A DNA stretch of 64,000 bases from Bartonella sp. ML70XJBT.G (GCF_028618575.1 NZ_JAQITA010000005.1:62001-126000), one strand, 5' to 3'; shown: positions 20,866 through 32,366, counted from the stretch's first letter. Notes: a model not told the origin generated them from the letters alone. A program made the numbers and translations.

Positions 20866-22500
20866 TCATTTAAGGTATTTTGTAGAACCAAAACCGATAC
20901 GACACAATAGCATAAGAATAAATAAGATGAAAGTAGAGAATATTCTATATTCATTGCTTCCTATGGGCATAATAGGCGATGGAATTGGTGAATCAATAAT
21001 GCCAATAACATTCTGCTGGAGAGCTACAACGATTCGTCCATAAGAATCAATAACAGCTGATATTCCATTATTGGCTGCACGTATGAGAGGAATTCCCAGT
21101 TCAATGGCACGAAGCTGTGCTTGTTGAAGATGTTGATAAGGACCAGGTGTTACACCAAACCATGCATCATTTGTGACATTAATGATTGCTTGAGGAGAGG
21201 AGCCTTTAAAAGTCATTTCATGAGGGAATATGACTTCATAACAAATCAGTGGAAGATAAGAAAATCCGTTTGGCATCGTGACAATTTCACGCGCACTTGC
21301 AGCGCTATATCCACCAATATTATCAGCAAGGGTATGCAATCCAATTTTTTCCAATAAGTTTTGATAGGGGAGATATTCTCCAAAAGGAACCAGATGCAGT
21401 TTGTCAGAAGTGTTTAAAATATTCCCTTTATGATTAATAACGGCAATTGTATTAAAATATTGCATTTGTGTATTAAGAGAATCATTGCTGGCACGTATGG
21501 CACCAATAATAGCCCATTGTTTAGGTTTTAGGAGAGACGCGATGCGCATTGTGGTTGTAGAGTTATCATAGAGAAGATAAGGAATAGACGCTTCAGGCCA
21601 TATGATAAAGTCAGGCTCTCTATTATGCCCTGATGTTGGTGTTGCACTCAAGCGCATATGGGCTGCAAATATAGCTTCTCGTGTTATATTACTCAATTTT
21701 ATATCTTGCTGAATAGAAGGTTGAACAATACGCACCCAATAACCACTTTTTGGGTTATCTGCTGTATTTGGGATGGTATTGAGGCGGTAAAATCCAAAAC
21801 CACTGTGGATCAATATAAGTGATAAGCAAAGAGAAAGTGCGGCTTTCTTTTTTTCATCTGTTAATAAAACAGCGGGTAAACTGTAAACTAAGACGGCAAG
21901 AATATTCATGCTGTAAAGTCCAACAATTGCATCGGATTGCATGAACATCGGGGTTGGCATAGCTGTATAGCCAAGAGCATTCCAAGGGAATCCTGTGAAT
22001 AAAAATGCACGCAACCATTCTGCTAATCCTAGCGCGAAGGCCAAAACAAAGAAGCGCGCTATACCTTTTGTCCATAATAAACCGACAATGAAGCCTGCAA
22101 AAAACCAATAAAGAGAAAGGTAGAGAGGAGGGCCTAAAATAGCAAAGGGCACTGCCCAACCAAAAGACACCGGATCTGTGAATAAAGCATTGCACAACCA
22201 CCAAAGGCTGCAAATAAAATAGCTAAAGCCAAAGACTCCACAGCTTAGAGCATAGGTGAGAAACCGTTTTGTATTGTTTTGTATAGCGCGTATTGAATCA
22301 AGTAAAATAATAAAGATGGGGAAAGTTAAAAAGCAAAGGGGTGTCAAATAAAAGGGTGGGAGTGCAAAAGAAGTAAAAGCACCACACAGGAATACCCACA
22401 TTTGCCGCTTCCAGCCGGTAACAGAAATCAAAAAAAATGTGAAACTGTTTAAAAACGTTTGGCTATTCTTTAGGGATGACATTGTGTTTAAAATTCTCAT
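20866..22500 (-). CDS. lnt: Apolipoprotein N-acyltransferase
   Basis: A 544-residue inner-membrane enzyme that adds the third acyl chain to lipoproteins before export to the outer membrane. The N-terminal half has about six membrane segments. The periplasmic nitrilase-like domain carries the catalytic Glu (IIWPEASIPYLL), Lys (KLHLVPFGEYLPY) and Cys (LICYEVIFP). The start overlaps the end of the CorC gene by 38 bp; an internal ATG at 22482 is an alternative. It belongs to the conserved phoH-ybeY-corC-lnt group. Confidence 0.95.
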   Translation of the reverse strand: MRILNTMSSLKNSQTFLNSFTFFLISVTGWKRQMWVFLCGAFTSFALPPFYLTPLCFLTFPIFIILLDSIRAIQNNTKRFLTYALSCGVFGFSYFICSLWWLCNALFTDPVSFGWAVPFAILGPPLYLSLYWFFAGFIVGLLWTKGIARFFVLAFALGLAEWLRAFLFTGFPWNALGYTAMPTPMFMQSDAIVGLYSMNILAVLVYSLPAVLLTDEKKKAALSLCLSLILIHSGFGFYRLNTIPNTADNPKSGYWVRIVQPSIQQDIKLSNITREAIFAAHMRLSATPTSGHNREPDFIIWPEASIPYLLYDNSTTTMRIASLLKPKQWAIIGAIRASNDSLNTQMQYFNTIAVINHKGNILNTSDKLHLVPFGEYLPYQNLLEKIGLHTLADNIGGYSAASAREIVTMPNGFSYLPLICYEVIFPHEMTFKGSSPQAIINVTNDAWFGVTPGPYQHLQQAQLRAIELGIPLIRAANNGISAVIDSYGRIVVALQQNVIGIIDSPIPSPIMPIGSNEYRIFSTFILFILMLLCRIGFGSTKYLK

Positions 22501-23482
22501 TTTCTGGAGTACGACAAATGCGCAATCGCTTAATTCTGCGTTTATCAGCTTCTAAGATACGAAATCGATAGCCAGGTACCGCTTCAATAACTTCACCTTT
22601 TGCCGGAATGCGATCAAGAATGGAAACAATCAAACCACCAATGGTATCAACTTCATCACCATATTCTCCTACAATAAAATCAGGACCAAGAGCTTTTTCC
22701 ACATCCTCTAATTCGGTTCTTGCATCCACAAGCCATTTATTATTATGTTCACGCACGATAGCATTTTCGACATTATCATGTTCATCTTCGATATCACCAA
22801 CGACTAATTCGACAATATCTTCCATTGAAACAAGACCATCTGTGCCTCCATGTTCATCAATAACCAAAGCCATCTGTGTTCGTGTGGTTTGCATACGTGT
22901 TAATAATTTGCTTGCAGGCATAGAACTTGGAACAAAAAGCACGGTTCGAATCAAATCCAATTCACCGATTGGGGTTTGTAAATGCGTATGATTTAACTGA
23001 AGCAAATCGGATTTCTGCTCAGTTTGGGTTGAGTTGACAATAAAACGAGTCATATAATTAAGTATATCGCGGATATGGATCATTCCTCGTGGATCATCTA
23101 AGGTTTCAGCATAAACAGGTATGCGCGAATGACCAATTTTTGCAAAACATTTGAGAGCTTCCTCCAGTGGAGTATTGATTTCCAATGCTTTAATTTCAGA
23201 ACGTGGAATCATCACATCATCAACACGTGCTTCGCGTAAACGTAAGATATTATGCAGCATAGTACGTTCTTCAGGGGAGAAGAGGGCTGTGTCTTTTTCA
23301 TTATCGGTTGTGAGTGCAACGGCAAGATCATCGCGCAGTGATGTAGAATTGCGGCCACGTAGAAACGAAAATAAATGATTTAACAGGGAATGTTTTTCTG
23401 TATGATTCGCCTGTTGAGAGGAATGTTCTTCAATAACAGAAGGTATTTGACGGTTATTTGGTACATTTATTTTGTTTGCCAT
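22463..23482 (-). CDS. CorC/HlyC-type CBS-domain protein (hemolysin-like)
   Basis: A 339-residue cytoplasmic protein with a pair of CBS domains (about residues 85-240; VDDVMIPRSEI, IGHSRIPVYAETLDDPRGMIHIRD) followed by a CorC_HlyC domain (about 255-335; VEKALG, IVSILDRIPAKGEVI). It lacks the DUF21 membrane domain of larger relatives. Such proteins are often annotated as hemolysin TlyC but are more likely linked to Mg/Co homeostasis. It lies between ybeY and lnt, the usual setting. Confidence 0.9.
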   Translation of the reverse strand: MANKINVPNNRQIPSVIEEHSSQQANHTEKHSLLNHLFSFLRGRNSTSLRDDLAVALTTDNEKDTALFSPEERTMLHNILRLREARVDDVMIPRSEIKALEINTPLEEALKCFAKIGHSRIPVYAETLDDPRGMIHIRDILNYMTRFIVNSTQTEQKSDLLQLNHTHLQTPIGELDLIRTVLFVPSSMPASKLLTRMQTTRTQMALVIDEHGGTDGLVSMEDIVELVVGDIEDEHDNVENAIVREHNNKWLVDARTELEDVEKALGPDFIVGEYGDEVDTIGGLIVSILDRIPAKGEVIEAVPGYRFRILEADKRRIKRLRICRTPENENFKHNVIPKE

Positions 23483-23581
23483 GATTTTGAAATCTTCAAA
23501 CTTTCTTTTTATAATAGAGGCATAAGAGACATTAGATTGTATGATGATGATGTGAATTTAAAAAGTTAATTTTTATCATTT

Positions 23582-24058
23582 TTAAAACAATTCAATATAG
23601 GGATCTTGTATGGAAAGTTTTTGAAGAATTTCTCTTTCAAGTTTTTCCATGCGGTGAGCTTCATCATCTGTTTCATGATCATAGCCAAGGAGGTGAAGCA
23701 CACCATGAACAATCATATGTGTCAAATGGTCTTGAAACAATTTTCCCTCTCTCTTTGCTTCTAGGAGAACAGTTTCTCGTGCAATAATAATATCACCGAG
23801 CATGAGTCCTGGAAGCTGTCCAATTTTAAGTGGAAAAGCAGGAAAGGACAAGACATTGGTGGGTTTGTTTTTACCACGCCATTGTGCATTGATCTGTGCC
23901 ATATGTTGGTCATCCGTAAAAAGCAGGCTGACTTCACTTACAACATTTTCTAACGAAAGATGATGCATTGTCGTTGTTAATGCTTTTTCAGTGATATTAT
24001 AAAGTATTTGTTCATTATCCCACCCAGAGCTCTCAACAGTTATATCGATAGTAATCAT
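23582..24058 (-). CDS. ybeY: Endoribonuclease YbeY
   Basis: A 158-residue zinc-dependent RNase involved in 16S rRNA 3' maturation and ribosome quality control. The zinc site [11 protein letters not shown] is intact, as is the NVLSFP segment. The start at 24058 is chosen because the family begins with a similar ITIDI strand; the frame runs on upstream to 24202 but overlaps phoH in another frame. It starts 19 bp after the phoH stop. Confidence 0.95.
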   Translation of the reverse strand: MITIDITVESSGWDNEQILYNITEKALTTTMHHLSLENVVSEVSLLFTDDQHMAQINAQWRGKNKPTNVLSFPAFPLKIGQLPGLMLGDIIIARETVLLEAKREGKLFQDHLTHMIVHGVLHLLGYDHETDDEAHRMEKLEREILQKLSIQDPYIELF

Positions 24059-24077
24059 AACAAATGAACTCACTTTT

Positions 24078-25199
24078 TTAAGGAAGAGTTTGAGGATGAC
24101 ATTTTTCAATTTGACCAGCAGAATCTTGATCATAAGCACGGACGATAGCGGCAACAAGGGGATGGCGTACGACATCTTTTTCATCAAACCGAATAATGGC
24201 AATATTTTCTACCTGTGAGAGAATACGGATTGCTTCACTTAAACCTGATTTTTGTCCGCGAGGTAAATCAATTTGGCTTACATCACCAGTGATAATCATA
24301 CGTGTTCCCTCGCCAAGACGGGTAAGGAACATTTTCATTTGCATAGGTGTAGTATTTTGTGCCTCATCAAGAATAACAGCGGCATGAGAGAGTGTTCGCC
24401 CACGCATGAAAGCAAGAGGAGCAATTTCTATGACACCAGAGGCTAAAATGCGCTCTACTTTTTCAGCAGGAATCATATCGTAAAGCGCATCGTAAAGGGG
24501 ACGTAAATAAGGATCAACTTTTTCTTTCAGATCACCAGGCAGAAAGCCAAGATGCTCTCCAGCTTCAACGGCAGGACGTGAGAGGATAATACGTTCAATG
24601 ATACCACGCTCTAGAAGCATTGCAGCATGTGCAACAGCAAGATATGTTTTTCCTGTTCCAGCAGGACCTACACCAAAAACAAGTTCATGACGGTCCATTG
24701 CGCGTATATAAGCATCTTGTGTAGGGGTCCTAGCATGGATGATTTTTTTATGGGTACTAAGTCGTGCGGGGCTATATTTTTTCCCATGTTGGATTGTTAT
24801 TGGGGCTTCTTGCTGCTCTTGTAGCAAATTTGCCATAGCAATCGCTCCTTCTGTATCTGATAAAGTGAGCTCTTGATGTGTTTTCGCGCGTTCATAAAGC
24901 TGCTGTAATACATATTGTGCTTGTTTTATAGCAATCACATTTCCACGGATGAAAACTTCATTACCGCGCGGATGAATGTTAAGTTCGAGTTTTTTTTCAA
25001 TATAAGCAAGATTTTCGTCGAGTTTACCAAAAACCGTTTTCGCATATTTGTTGTTTTCAAAAATGAGAACAACATGATGAACATCTGAAAGGTTTGCTTT
25101 TCCTAAGATATGCGTATTTTCAGGGTAAGCATTTATTTTTTCTTTAACGCGCTTTATTTTCTCGGTTGAAGCTTTCAACCTATTCTCCCATATTGACAT
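24078..25199 (-). CDS. phoH: PhoH-like ATPase
   Basis: A 373-residue cytoplasmic protein with an N-terminal KH-like RNA-binding region (about residues 45-100) and a C-terminal P-loop ATPase ([41 protein letters not shown]). PhoH proteins are thought to be RNA helicase-like partners of YbeY. The downstream ybeY gene supports that pairing. The length is a little greater than typical because of the C-terminal tail. Confidence 0.94.
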   Translation of the reverse strand: MSIWENRLKASTEKIKRVKEKINAYPENTHILGKANLSDVHHVVLIFENNKYAKTVFGKLDENLAYIEKKLELNIHPRGNEVFIRGNVIAIKQAQYVLQQLYERAKTHQELTLSDTEGAIAMANLLQEQQEAPITIQHGKKYSPARLSTHKKIIHARTPTQDAYIRAMDRHELVFGVGPAGTGKTYLAVAHAAMLLERGIIERIILSRPAVEAGEHLGFLPGDLKEKVDPYLRPLYDALYDMIPAEKVERILASGVIEIAPLAFMRGRTLSHAAVILDEAQNTTPMQMKMFLTRLGEGTRMIITGDVSQIDLPRGQKSGLSEAIRILSQVENIAIIRFDEKDVVRHPLVAAIVRAYDQDSAGQIEKCHPQTLP

Positions 25200-25340
25200 A
25201 AATTCTGCATACTTTCTGCAGTAAACTTTGTAGAAAACACTATATTTTTCATAGAATGCATGATTTAAATGTAATCATTTTCTTTAAAAATAAAAGAGCT
25301 TTTTAACATCTCTGTTGTGAACGAGGCATGAAAGGCATAT

Positions 25341-26717
25341 TTACACATTTGCCATTTCACCAACAAAACTGTTTGAACTTGTATTTTTAATATGGATCGC
25401 CACTACATCTCCTGTCATAGCATCTGTGTCCACGACAACGGGCAAAAGCCAAGGTGAACGACCGACCATTTGTCCCTCATGACGCCCAGCTTTTTCGATG
25501 AGAACATTGGTTGTTTGACCAATTTTAGAACGCAAAAATGCATCTTGTTGCTCAAGGAGCAGAATTTGTAAATGCTGCAGTCTCGCATCTTTTACAGTTT
25601 CATCAACATGATTTTTCATTGTTGCACCAACTGTTCCAGGGCGGGGTGAATATTTAAAAGAATAAGCTGAACTATATTGCACCTGTTTAACAAGTTTAAT
25701 AGTTTCTTCAAAATCTTCGTCTGTTTCTCCTGGAAATCCTACAATAAAATCGCCTGAAAAAGCAATATCGGGTCGTGCGGTACGAATTTTTTCAATAAGC
25801 TGGAGATAATCAATGCTTTTATGTTGGCGGTTCATTGCTTTTAAGATGCGATCCGAACCTGATTGAACAGGTAGATGGAGGTAAGGCATCAATATGTCAA
25901 GATCTCGATGCGCGGCAATAAGGCTATCATCCATATCTCGTGGGTGGCTGGTAGTATAACGTAGACGCTTTAAACCATCCAATTTGGCAAGATGATAGAG
26001 AAGATCACCAAGCCGCCAAGTTTTCCCATTTGCACTTTGTCCATGCCAACCATTAACATTTTGTCCAAGCAGCGTAATTTCTTTGACACCTGCTTCAATA
26101 AGTTGACGTGCTTCTTCGGTAATTTGTTCGACAGGTCGTGATATTTCGGCACCACGTGTGTAAGGAACAACACAAAAAGTGCAAAATTTATCGCATCCTT
26201 CTTGTACTGTTAAAAATGCACTAACGCCCCGTTTTTTGACAGCACGTTTATTATGAGGGGGTAAGTGAGCAAATTTATCTTCAACAGCATAGTCTGTTTC
26301 GATAATTTTTTTCCCTTGTTTTGCTTTTTCTAACAAATCTGGCAAGCGGTGATACATTTGTGGACCAATAACCAGATCCACGGTTGGAGCACGGCGTAAA
26401 ATTTCACCCCCCTCAGCTTGAGCAACACAACCAGTCACACCAACCATCAAGGGTTTATCGGGGCTCCGTTCTTGACGCATCACCCGCAAACGACCAAGAT
26501 CAGAATAAAGTTTTTCTGCTGCTTTTTCACGAATATGGCAGGTATTAACAAGAATAAGATCAGCATCATTTGGTGTTTGTGTTGTCACATAACCTTGTGC
26601 GCTGAGACTATCAGTCATTCGCTGGCTATCATAAACATTCATTTGGCATCCATAGGTTTTGATAAAAACCTTTTTAGGAGCAACAGGAGGTATATTTTTA
26701 GGATCTGCTTTATTCAT
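25341..26717 (-). CDS. miaB: tRNA-2-methylthio-N6-dimethylallyladenosine synthase
   Basis: A 458-residue radical-SAM methylthiotransferase that modifies A37 of tRNAs reading UNN codons. The N-terminal UPF0004 domain holds three cluster cysteines ([23 protein letters not shown]), the radical-SAM motif is CDKFCTFC, and a TRAM domain closes the protein. It sits downstream of rimI, 31 bp away. All key cysteines are present. Confidence 0.97.
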   Translation of the reverse strand: MNKADPKNIPPVAPKKVFIKTYGCQMNVYDSQRMTDSLSAQGYVTTQTPNDADLILVNTCHIREKAAEKLYSDLGRLRVMRQERSPDKPLMVGVTGCVAQAEGGEILRRAPTVDLVIGPQMYHRLPDLLEKAKQGKKIIETDYAVEDKFAHLPPHNKRAVKKRGVSAFLTVQEGCDKFCTFCVVPYTRGAEISRPVEQITEEARQLIEAGVKEITLLGQNVNGWHGQSANGKTWRLGDLLYHLAKLDGLKRLRYTTSHPRDMDDSLIAAHRDLDILMPYLHLPVQSGSDRILKAMNRQHKSIDYLQLIEKIRTARPDIAFSGDFIVGFPGETDEDFEETIKLVKQVQYSSAYSFKYSPRPGTVGATMKNHVDETVKDARLQHLQILLLEQQDAFLRSKIGQTTNVLIEKAGRHEGQMVGRSPWLLPVVVDTDAMTGDVVAIHIKNTSSNSFVGEMANV

Positions 26718-26748
26718 AGCGTATGTCTAAATGTTTTTGACATAAATC

Positions 26749-27240
26749 TCAATCTGTTTGCTGAAAAGTTTTTTGCATAACGATTGCATTCCCTCGTCCA
26801 TTTTTTGTTTGATAGTAAGCAGGGCGTTTAGAAATTTTTTGAAATTCAAAACGTTGATAAAGGTTCAAAGCAGAAAGATTTGTTTCTTCTACTTCTAAGA
26901 AGAGTTTAAGAGCACGCTCATTGTGCAGATGGTAAAGTGTGCGATCAATAAGCAAGGAGCCAATGCCTTGTCGATGAAAATCAGGGAGAACAGCAATTGT
27001 GATAATTTCTGCTTCATCAAGAATAAGACGGCAAAGACAAAAGCCGACAACGTGTTCAGGTCTTTCAATGAGAGAGGCTTTGTATCCAAAGATAGAACAA
27101 TCTGTTAAGAAATCATCAAAAGCTTGTTTTTTCCAAGCAGGAATAAAACAAGAGTGATGGATTTGATGAAGAGAAGCACTATCATCAACTTGGAGTCGAG
27201 CAATCTCAAAAAGCTTCTTTGGCAATGAAAATTTGGACAT
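26749..27240 (-). CDS. rimI: RimI-like ribosomal protein N-acetyltransferase
   Basis: A 163-residue GNAT-fold acetyltransferase. The acetyl-CoA motif is HRQGIGSLLIDRTL, followed by LFLEVEETNLSALNLYQRFEF. RimI acetylates the N terminus of ribosomal protein S18 in E. coli; that target is inferred here. The ATG overlaps the tsaB stop by one base, so they form an operon, and tsaB-rimI pairing is widespread. Confidence 0.9.
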   Translation of the reverse strand: MSKFSLPKKLFEIARLQVDDSASLHQIHHSCFIPAWKKQAFDDFLTDCSIFGYKASLIERPEHVVGFCLCRLILDEAEIITIAVLPDFHRQGIGSLLIDRTLYHLHNERALKLFLEVEETNLSALNLYQRFEFQKISKRPAYYQTKNGRGNAIVMQKTFQQTD

Positions 27241-27926
27241 TATTTTTTTCGTGGCAATGCAAAACCCGTTTGTTGTTTTGCGTCGGTATGACGTAAATAG
27301 AGCGGGCAGGGTGGACCTTTTGGTTGTTTATTTGCAGCAAGATAGGCATAATTTACAATGTCTGCTGCCTCACAGTAGCTTTGGTCTCGTATGATTTTTT
27401 TATTTATCTTATTGTCTATAATATACTGTGCAATAAGATCAGTTGCTGGACCGGTTAATCTCGTTTGTTGTGGTAAATCTTGGATGATATCCTCAATTGT
27501 TTTTAATCCTGGTTCTCCTAAAGGTGTCAAATCTTCCTTGAAGTTTTGATGGTAGAACATATCTCTTCCCGCTTCAATGACAGCAGTGATTGCTGATGCA
27601 GTATTTGTACTGGTTGTTGTTTGTGCTGCTAATGCTTCCAGTGCACTTACCCCGACAGCTGGGATCTCAAGCGCTAATGCTAACGCGCGTGCTGTGGAAA
27701 CACCCACACGCACACCCGTAAATGATCCAGGTCCAATATTGACAGCAATACGTTCAACTTGATGAAGAGTCATGTTGGCTTGTGTCATGACTTGTGCAAT
27801 GTGTCCAATAAGTTTTTCAGCATGTCCTTTGTGCATGCGCTCATTGATACGCGCGATGACAGATTTGTGACGAACAAGTGCAACGGCACAATAAATGGAA
27901 GCAGTGTCTATAGCAAGAATAAGCAT
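27240..27926 (-). CDS. tsaB: tRNA threonylcarbamoyladenosine biosynthesis protein TsaB
   Basis: A 228-residue ASKHA-fold protein that partners TsaD in making t6A37 of ANN-decoding tRNAs. The N-terminal ILAIDTAS, the central NIGPGSFTGVRVGVSTARALAL and the Cys-poor C-terminal domain match TsaB; the metal-binding His pair of TsaD is absent, as expected. It is the first gene of tsaB-rimI(-miaB). Confidence 0.95.
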   Translation of the reverse strand: MLILAIDTASIYCAVALVRHKSVIARINERMHKGHAEKLIGHIAQVMTQANMTLHQVERIAVNIGPGSFTGVRVGVSTARALALALEIPAVGVSALEALAAQTTTSTNTASAITAVIEAGRDMFYHQNFKEDLTPLGEPGLKTIEDIIQDLPQQTRLTGPATDLIAQYIIDNKINKKIIRDQSYCEAADIVNYAYLAANKQPKGPPCPLYLRHTDAKQQTGFALPRKK

Positions 27927-28364
27927 AAAAAGACTTTAGTTGAATAAGATAATAAACAAAAGGTTGACGGTGTTTTTTAGTTTTTTCATTTTGTAAGAAT
28001 TTAAGAAGATTGCTCGTGCAAATAAGCCACAATATCTTTTTCCCTAGATAAGGATTTGATTGTCATTCACATCCTTTTGCAAAGTATAGTGCGTAACAGA
28101 AATTTGAAAGGAGAAATTTTGAAGTTACATTTGTTTTTCTCCGATAAGAACATAGTCTGTATTGAGATGAGAGTAGATAAAATAAAAAAGCACTTTTTAT
28201 ACATTGTATATTTCTATACACTGTTGGTGGCAAATAATTATGTACTGTAAAGCAGTTTATCATTTTTCACTTGGTTTAATAGAAGGGCTTCTCCAATATT
28301 GGCAAGTCTATGGCATGATTGCATGGTAGGCTGAAAAAAGTAAAAATATTTGAGAACATATATT
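27927..28364. other. Intergenic region upstream of tsaB, no gene seen
   Basis: 438 bp of AT-rich DNA. A 64-codon plus-strand frame at 28056-28250 has a GGAG inside it but no family resemblance, and its composition matches the surrounding non-coding DNA. The tsaB promoter should lie at the left end. Confidence 0.5.
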
Positions 28365-29393
28365 TCAAAATGTGATATGGCTTAAATCATTCAATTGTAT
28401 CATGATAAGACTACAAATTCCAAGGATCAGTATGGAGCAGGTTGAAGCCAAAATGACACGCCATCCAGCTTTTTTTAAGGATCGGATATCAACGCCTAGT
28501 CCCAAAGCTGCCATTGAAATGACAGTGAACAGCTGAGCGATAAATTGTATGGGTATAAGAGCGCTTTCAGGAATAAGATCGCTGGAGCGGATCAACATCA
28601 TAATAATAAAGCCAATGATAAACCATGGAACAAGAGTGTGTAGGCGCAAACGGGTTTGTGCTGATCGATGATAAATAATTGACAAGGCAAAAATAATAGG
28701 ACCGAGCATGAGAACGCGCACCAATTTAACAACTGTTGCAATTTGCACGCTTACAAAAGAAACAGATGCTGTTGCTGCTAAAACCTGTGGTACGGCATAT
28801 ACCACCATGCCAGCAAGAACACCATATTGACTCAATGACAAATTGAGGAGAGGATGTAAAACAGGGAGAAGTAAAATAATAAGAACGCCTAAAAGAGCAG
28901 TAAAAGCAATTGATGCAGCCACTTCTTCATGTTTCGCTTTAATGACAGGTGCAACGGCAACGATAGCGGAATTACCACAAATAGCGTTTCCACAAGCAAC
29001 GAGCATTGCTAAATGTGAAGAAAGCCCAAAAATTCGGCCAATAAAAAAACTTATAAGGATAGTTATGAATATAACAAATACAATACTAGCAAGCAGACTC
29101 CAACCAGCTGAAAAAACGGCATGTACGCTAATACTTGCTCCTAGAAGAACAATAGCAAACTCAAGAAGTGTTTTTGCACAAAAACTTATACCTTTTTGAA
29201 AATACGCTGGCAAAGAAAAACAACTACGGGTAATCGATCCTAAGAGAATTGCTAAAACAAGACTTTCGAGCCATGCTTGCCCAAAAAGTTGTTTTTCTAC
29301 AACTTCTAGACCATACGCTAAGGCTGATATGAGTAAACATATCAAGATACCAGGAGCAAAGTCGTTTAAAAGTGAGAGATTTTTCTTTATCAA
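28365..29393 (-). CDS. YeiH/UPF0324-family membrane protein
   Basis: A 342-residue inner-membrane protein with about ten hydrophobic helices. The family motif region CGNAICGNSAIVAVAPVI and the later YAVPQVLAATASVS match UPF0324 (YeiH), members of which have been proposed as sulfate or sulfonate exporters; the substrate is not established. The start appears to be a TTG with GGGGGGAA eight bases upstream. It stands alone between tsaB and recR on the same strand. Confidence 0.85.
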   Translation of the reverse strand: MIKKNLSLLNDFAPGILICLLISALAYGLEVVEKQLFGQAWLESLVLAILLGSITRSCFSLPAYFQKGISFCAKTLLEFAIVLLGASISVHAVFSAGWSLLASIVFVIFITILISFFIGRIFGLSSHLAMLVACGNAICGNSAIVAVAPVIKAKHEEVAASIAFTALLGVLIILLLPVLHPLLNLSLSQYGVLAGMVVYAVPQVLAATASVSFVSVQIATVVKLVRVLMLGPIIFALSIIYHRSAQTRLRLHTLVPWFIIGFIIMMLIRSSDLIPESALIPIQFIAQLFTVISMAALGLGVDIRSLKKAGWRVILASTCSILILGICSLIMIQLNDLSHITF

Positions 29394-29457
29394 TTTAATA
29401 TTCCCCCCAAAAGAGCAATGATAATAAATAAGAGAGAGCAGCTAAGAGAAAAAACTT

Positions 29458-30063
29458 TTAAAGATTTGTTCTTGCTTGTAAAGCTGCCGCTAAAGTTCCA
29501 TCATCAAGATAATCAAGTTCACCTCCTACAGGCACTCCATGGGCAAGTCGAGTCACTTTAACTGAAAAGTTAGCAAGCTGATCCGTGATATAATGCGCTG
29601 TTGTTTGTCCCTCAACAGTAGCATTGACAGCCAGAATAATCTCCATAATTGAATTTTGTACAACGCGCTGTATTAAGGAAGTGATATTAAGTTCATCAGG
29701 ACCTATTCCATCTAGGGGAGAAAGACGTCCACCCAGTACATGATAACGTGCGGCGAGAGTTTTTGCACGCTCTAAAGCCCACAAATCCGCGATATCTTCA
29801 ACAACAATAATTGTTGTTTCATCGCGGCGTGGATCTGTACAAATTGAACAAGGATCAATTGTATCGACGTTTCCACAAATAGAACAAATGCAAACTTTAT
29901 TTACAGTTTCTTGTATTGCTGCTCCTAAAGGCTCCAGCAAGGTTTCCTTTTTTTTGATAAGGTAAAGCGCAGCACGCCGAGCAGAGCGTGGACCAAGACC
30001 TGGTAACCGTGCTAAAAGTTGAATAAGACGCTCGATTTCAGGTCCTGCAATGTGTTTAGACAT
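29458..30063 (-). CDS. recR: Recombination mediator RecR
   Basis: A 201-residue protein of the RecFOR pathway that loads RecA at gaps. It has a helix-hairpin-helix ([20 protein letters not shown]), a four-Cys zinc finger ([16 protein letters not shown]) and a Toprim domain ([14 protein letters not shown]). Last gene of the dnaX-ebfC-recR operon, 36 bp after ebfC. Confidence 0.97.
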   Translation of the reverse strand: MSKHIAGPEIERLIQLLARLPGLGPRSARRAALYLIKKKETLLEPLGAAIQETVNKVCICSICGNVDTIDPCSICTDPRRDETTIIVVEDIADLWALERAKTLAARYHVLGGRLSPLDGIGPDELNITSLIQRVVQNSIMEIILAVNATVEGQTTAHYITDQLANFSVKVTRLAHGVPVGGELDYLDDGTLAAALQARTNL

Positions 30064-30099
30064 ATTGTTGTCCCATGGGATTAAATAAAATCTGCTTCA

Positions 30100-30423
30100 T
30101 TAAAATGGTAGTTTGAAACCTGGAGGAAGCGGTAATCCTGCTGTTATGCTTTTGGTTTTTTCTGCTACAATGACTTCCATTTTTGCTTTGGCTTCATTAT
30201 AGGCTGCCATAATAAGATCTTCAAGGACTTCAACTTCCTCAGGTGTGAGTAGAGAAGGATCAATGTGAATCGCTGTTATAATATTTTGGCCATTTAAAGT
30301 AATGCTGACAAGTCCTCCTCCAGCAGAACCCATGACTTCAATTTTTTTCAGTTCCTCCTGAATTGTTTGCATTTTTTCTTGCATTTCTTTGGCTTTTTTC
30401 ATCACGCTCATCATGTCACGCAT
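30100..30423 (-). CDS. ebfC: YbaB/EbfC nucleoid-associated protein
   Basis: A 107-residue DNA-binding protein of the YbaB/EbfC family, a dimer with tweezers-like helices. The N-terminal amphipathic helix ([19 protein letters not shown]) and the [12 protein letters not shown] tail are typical. It lies 14 bp after dnaX and before recR, the conserved order. Confidence 0.94.
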   Translation of the reverse strand: MRDMMSVMKKAKEMQEKMQTIQEELKKIEVMGSAGGGLVSITLNGQNIITAIHIDPSLLTPEEVEVLEDLIMAAYNEAKAKMEVIVAEKTKSITAGLPLPPGFKLPF

Positions 30424-30437
30424 AGGAATGGGGATCC

Positions 30438-32366
30438 TTATTCATCATTAGTTTCACTTTCATTTTCAAAAGTATCAACATTTTTAAAGCTATTAGATGG
30501 TAAATCAAGGTCATTTTCTTGTTTATTCAGGCGAATATCGACAATTTTCGCTTCTGGAAAATGGTTAAGTATTTTTGCAATATCAGGATCTGTTTCTGCA
30601 TTGGAAAAAAGAGTCTTTTGGACAGCTATACTTTCTTCCTGTAAGGTTGGTCCTCCCCCTTCACTGACAAAGGTTACAGTCCAACGTTTTTGGGTCCATT
30701 GAAAAAGCATTTTTTCTATATCACGAACAAGTGAATGTGGAGCATCTTCAGAAAGCCTCAAGGTAATATGCCCTGGTTGAAAGGAAACAGGATGCACAAA
30801 TTCTTTAATAAGGAGTTTGAAAGGAATCTCATTATATTGTTCAGCTAATTTAACAATATCGTGCAAGGAATTAATAACAGTGGTTTGCGATACTGTAATT
30901 TCTTCTGCACTCTTCTTAGAGGAATCTGATAAATGCGTAATATCTTCAGAAAACTTAGCAGACTTTGAAGTTTCAAGAGTTTCTATTATCTCAGAAGTGT
31001 TGGTGCTTTCAAAAACTTGAGTTTTAACTGTCTCTTTTTCTTGTAAGGAGTGGCTAAGTTGTTTGACCACAGATGGTTTTAAATCCGATTGATTGGCTGG
31101 CGTATTTGAAATACTTTGGGAAGAATCGGTATATAGAGTTGTTACTTTTGTATTTGTAGACTCTTGGTGAGATGAGTTTGGGACGATTGTGAGAGATGTT
31201 TTTTCTTGGCTAAGCTTTTTTAAGGCTTCATCAAGAGTGGGTAAATCCGCAGTGTGAGCAAGGCGAATGAGTAACATTTCGGTTGCTTGAAGAGGGTGGG
31301 CTGTCTGACTCACTTCTTGTAAACCTTTAAGTAACATTTGCCAGTTTCGAGATAATACAGGGACAGAAAGTTTTTGTGAAAAGCTTAAGCTTCTTAAGCG
31401 TTCCTCTTCGGTCAATGAGAGGTCTTGGGCTATTTCTGGAGTAAAACGCAGACGTGTCACCAGATGATTGAAATCGGCTAATTCTGTCAATATTGTGAGG
31501 GGATCAGCACCTGCATCATATTGGCTACGTAATTCATGCAAGGCATTTACGACATTGCCCTTCATGATGAATTCAAAAAGATCAATAATACGTGCCTGAT
31601 CGGCTAGCCCTAGCATTGCACGCACTGCAACAGCACTGACATTTCCATTACTGTGAGCAATTGCTTGATCAAAAATGGACAGCGCATCACGTACAGAGCC
31701 TTCTGCAGCACGAGCAATCATGGAGAGCGCTTGCTTTTCCACTTCTACCTTTTCATATTTTGCAATTTGGTGCAAATGTGTACTCAAAACTTTTGCTTCA
31801 ACACGTCGTAAGTCAAAGCGCTGACAACGTGAAAGAATGGTAATAGGAACTTTGCGAATTTCTGTCGTTGCAAAAATAAATTTGACATGCGCTGGTGGTT
31901 CTTCAAGTGTTTTCAAGAGACCATTAAATGCCTGCGTTGAGAGCATATGCACTTCATCAATAATATAAACTTTATAGCGAGCAGAAACAGGACGGTAACG
32001 TATTTGTTCAATGATTTCACGAATATCATCAATACCCGTATGTGAAGCCGCATCCATTTCTATAACATCGATATGGCGTCCTTCAATGATTTGTGTGCAA
32101 TGTTCACCAAGTGTATTTAATACGGTTGTTGGTTGGTCAATATCTTTTGTTTTGTAGTTGAGTGCACGTGCCAAAATACGCGCTGTGGTTGTTTTGCCAA
32201 CGCCACGAATTCCTGTTAGCATCCACGCTTGTGCAATGCGACCTGTTTCAAAGGCATTTGTAAGGGTACGTACCATAGCTTCTTGACCAATAAGGTCAGA
32301 GAAATTTTGAGGCCGATATTTGCGAGCAAGAACACGATAGGTTGTTTCTACCGGCATATTTTCCAT
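30438..32366 (-). CDS. dnaX: DNA polymerase III subunits gamma/tau
   Basis: A 642-residue clamp-loader ATPase. The AAA+ core at residues about 1-360 has [12 protein letters not shown], Walker [14 protein letters not shown], the [14 protein letters not shown] segment, Walker [12 protein letters not shown] and the SRCQRFDL arginine-finger region. Only one Cys remains where four-Cys zinc modules occur in other bacteria, as is usual in rhizobia. Residues about 370-500 are a Ser/Thr-rich linker and the tau-specific domain follows. The open frame starts at a TTG at 32378; the ATG at 32366 is preferred. The 4.5S RNA gene lies upstream. Confidence 0.95.
   Translation of the reverse strand: MENMPVETTYRVLARKYRPQNFSDLIGQEAMVRTLTNAFETGRIAQAWMLTGIRGVGKTTTARILARALNYKTKDIDQPTTVLNTLGEHCTQIIEGRHIDVIEMDAASHTGIDDIREIIEQIRYRPVSARYKVYIIDEVHMLSTQAFNGLLKTLEEPPAHVKFIFATTEIRKVPITILSRCQRFDLRRVEAKVLSTHLHQIAKYEKVEVEKQALSMIARAAEGSVRDALSIFDQAIAHSNGNVSAVAVRAMLGLADQARIIDLFEFIMKGNVVNALHELRSQYDAGADPLTILTELADFNHLVTRLRFTPEIAQDLSLTEEERLRSLSFSQKLSVPVLSRNWQMLLKGLQEVSQTAHPLQATEMLLIRLAHTADLPTLDEALKKLSQEKTSLTIVPNSSHQESTNTKVTTLYTDSSQSISNTPANQSDLKPSVVKQLSHSLQEKETVKTQVFESTNTSEIIETLETSKSAKFSEDITHLSDSSKKSAEEITVSQTTVINSLHDIVKLAEQYNEIPFKLLIKEFVHPVSFQPGHITLRLSEDAPHSLVRDIEKMLFQWTQKRWTVTFVSEGGGPTLQEESIAVQKTLFSNAETDPDIAKILNHFPEAKIVDIRLNKQENDLDLPSNSFKNVDTFENESETNDE

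Noticed and set aside
28056..28250. 64-codon plus-strand frame upstream of tsaB
   Set aside because: No family resemblance and no proper ribosome site at its start.
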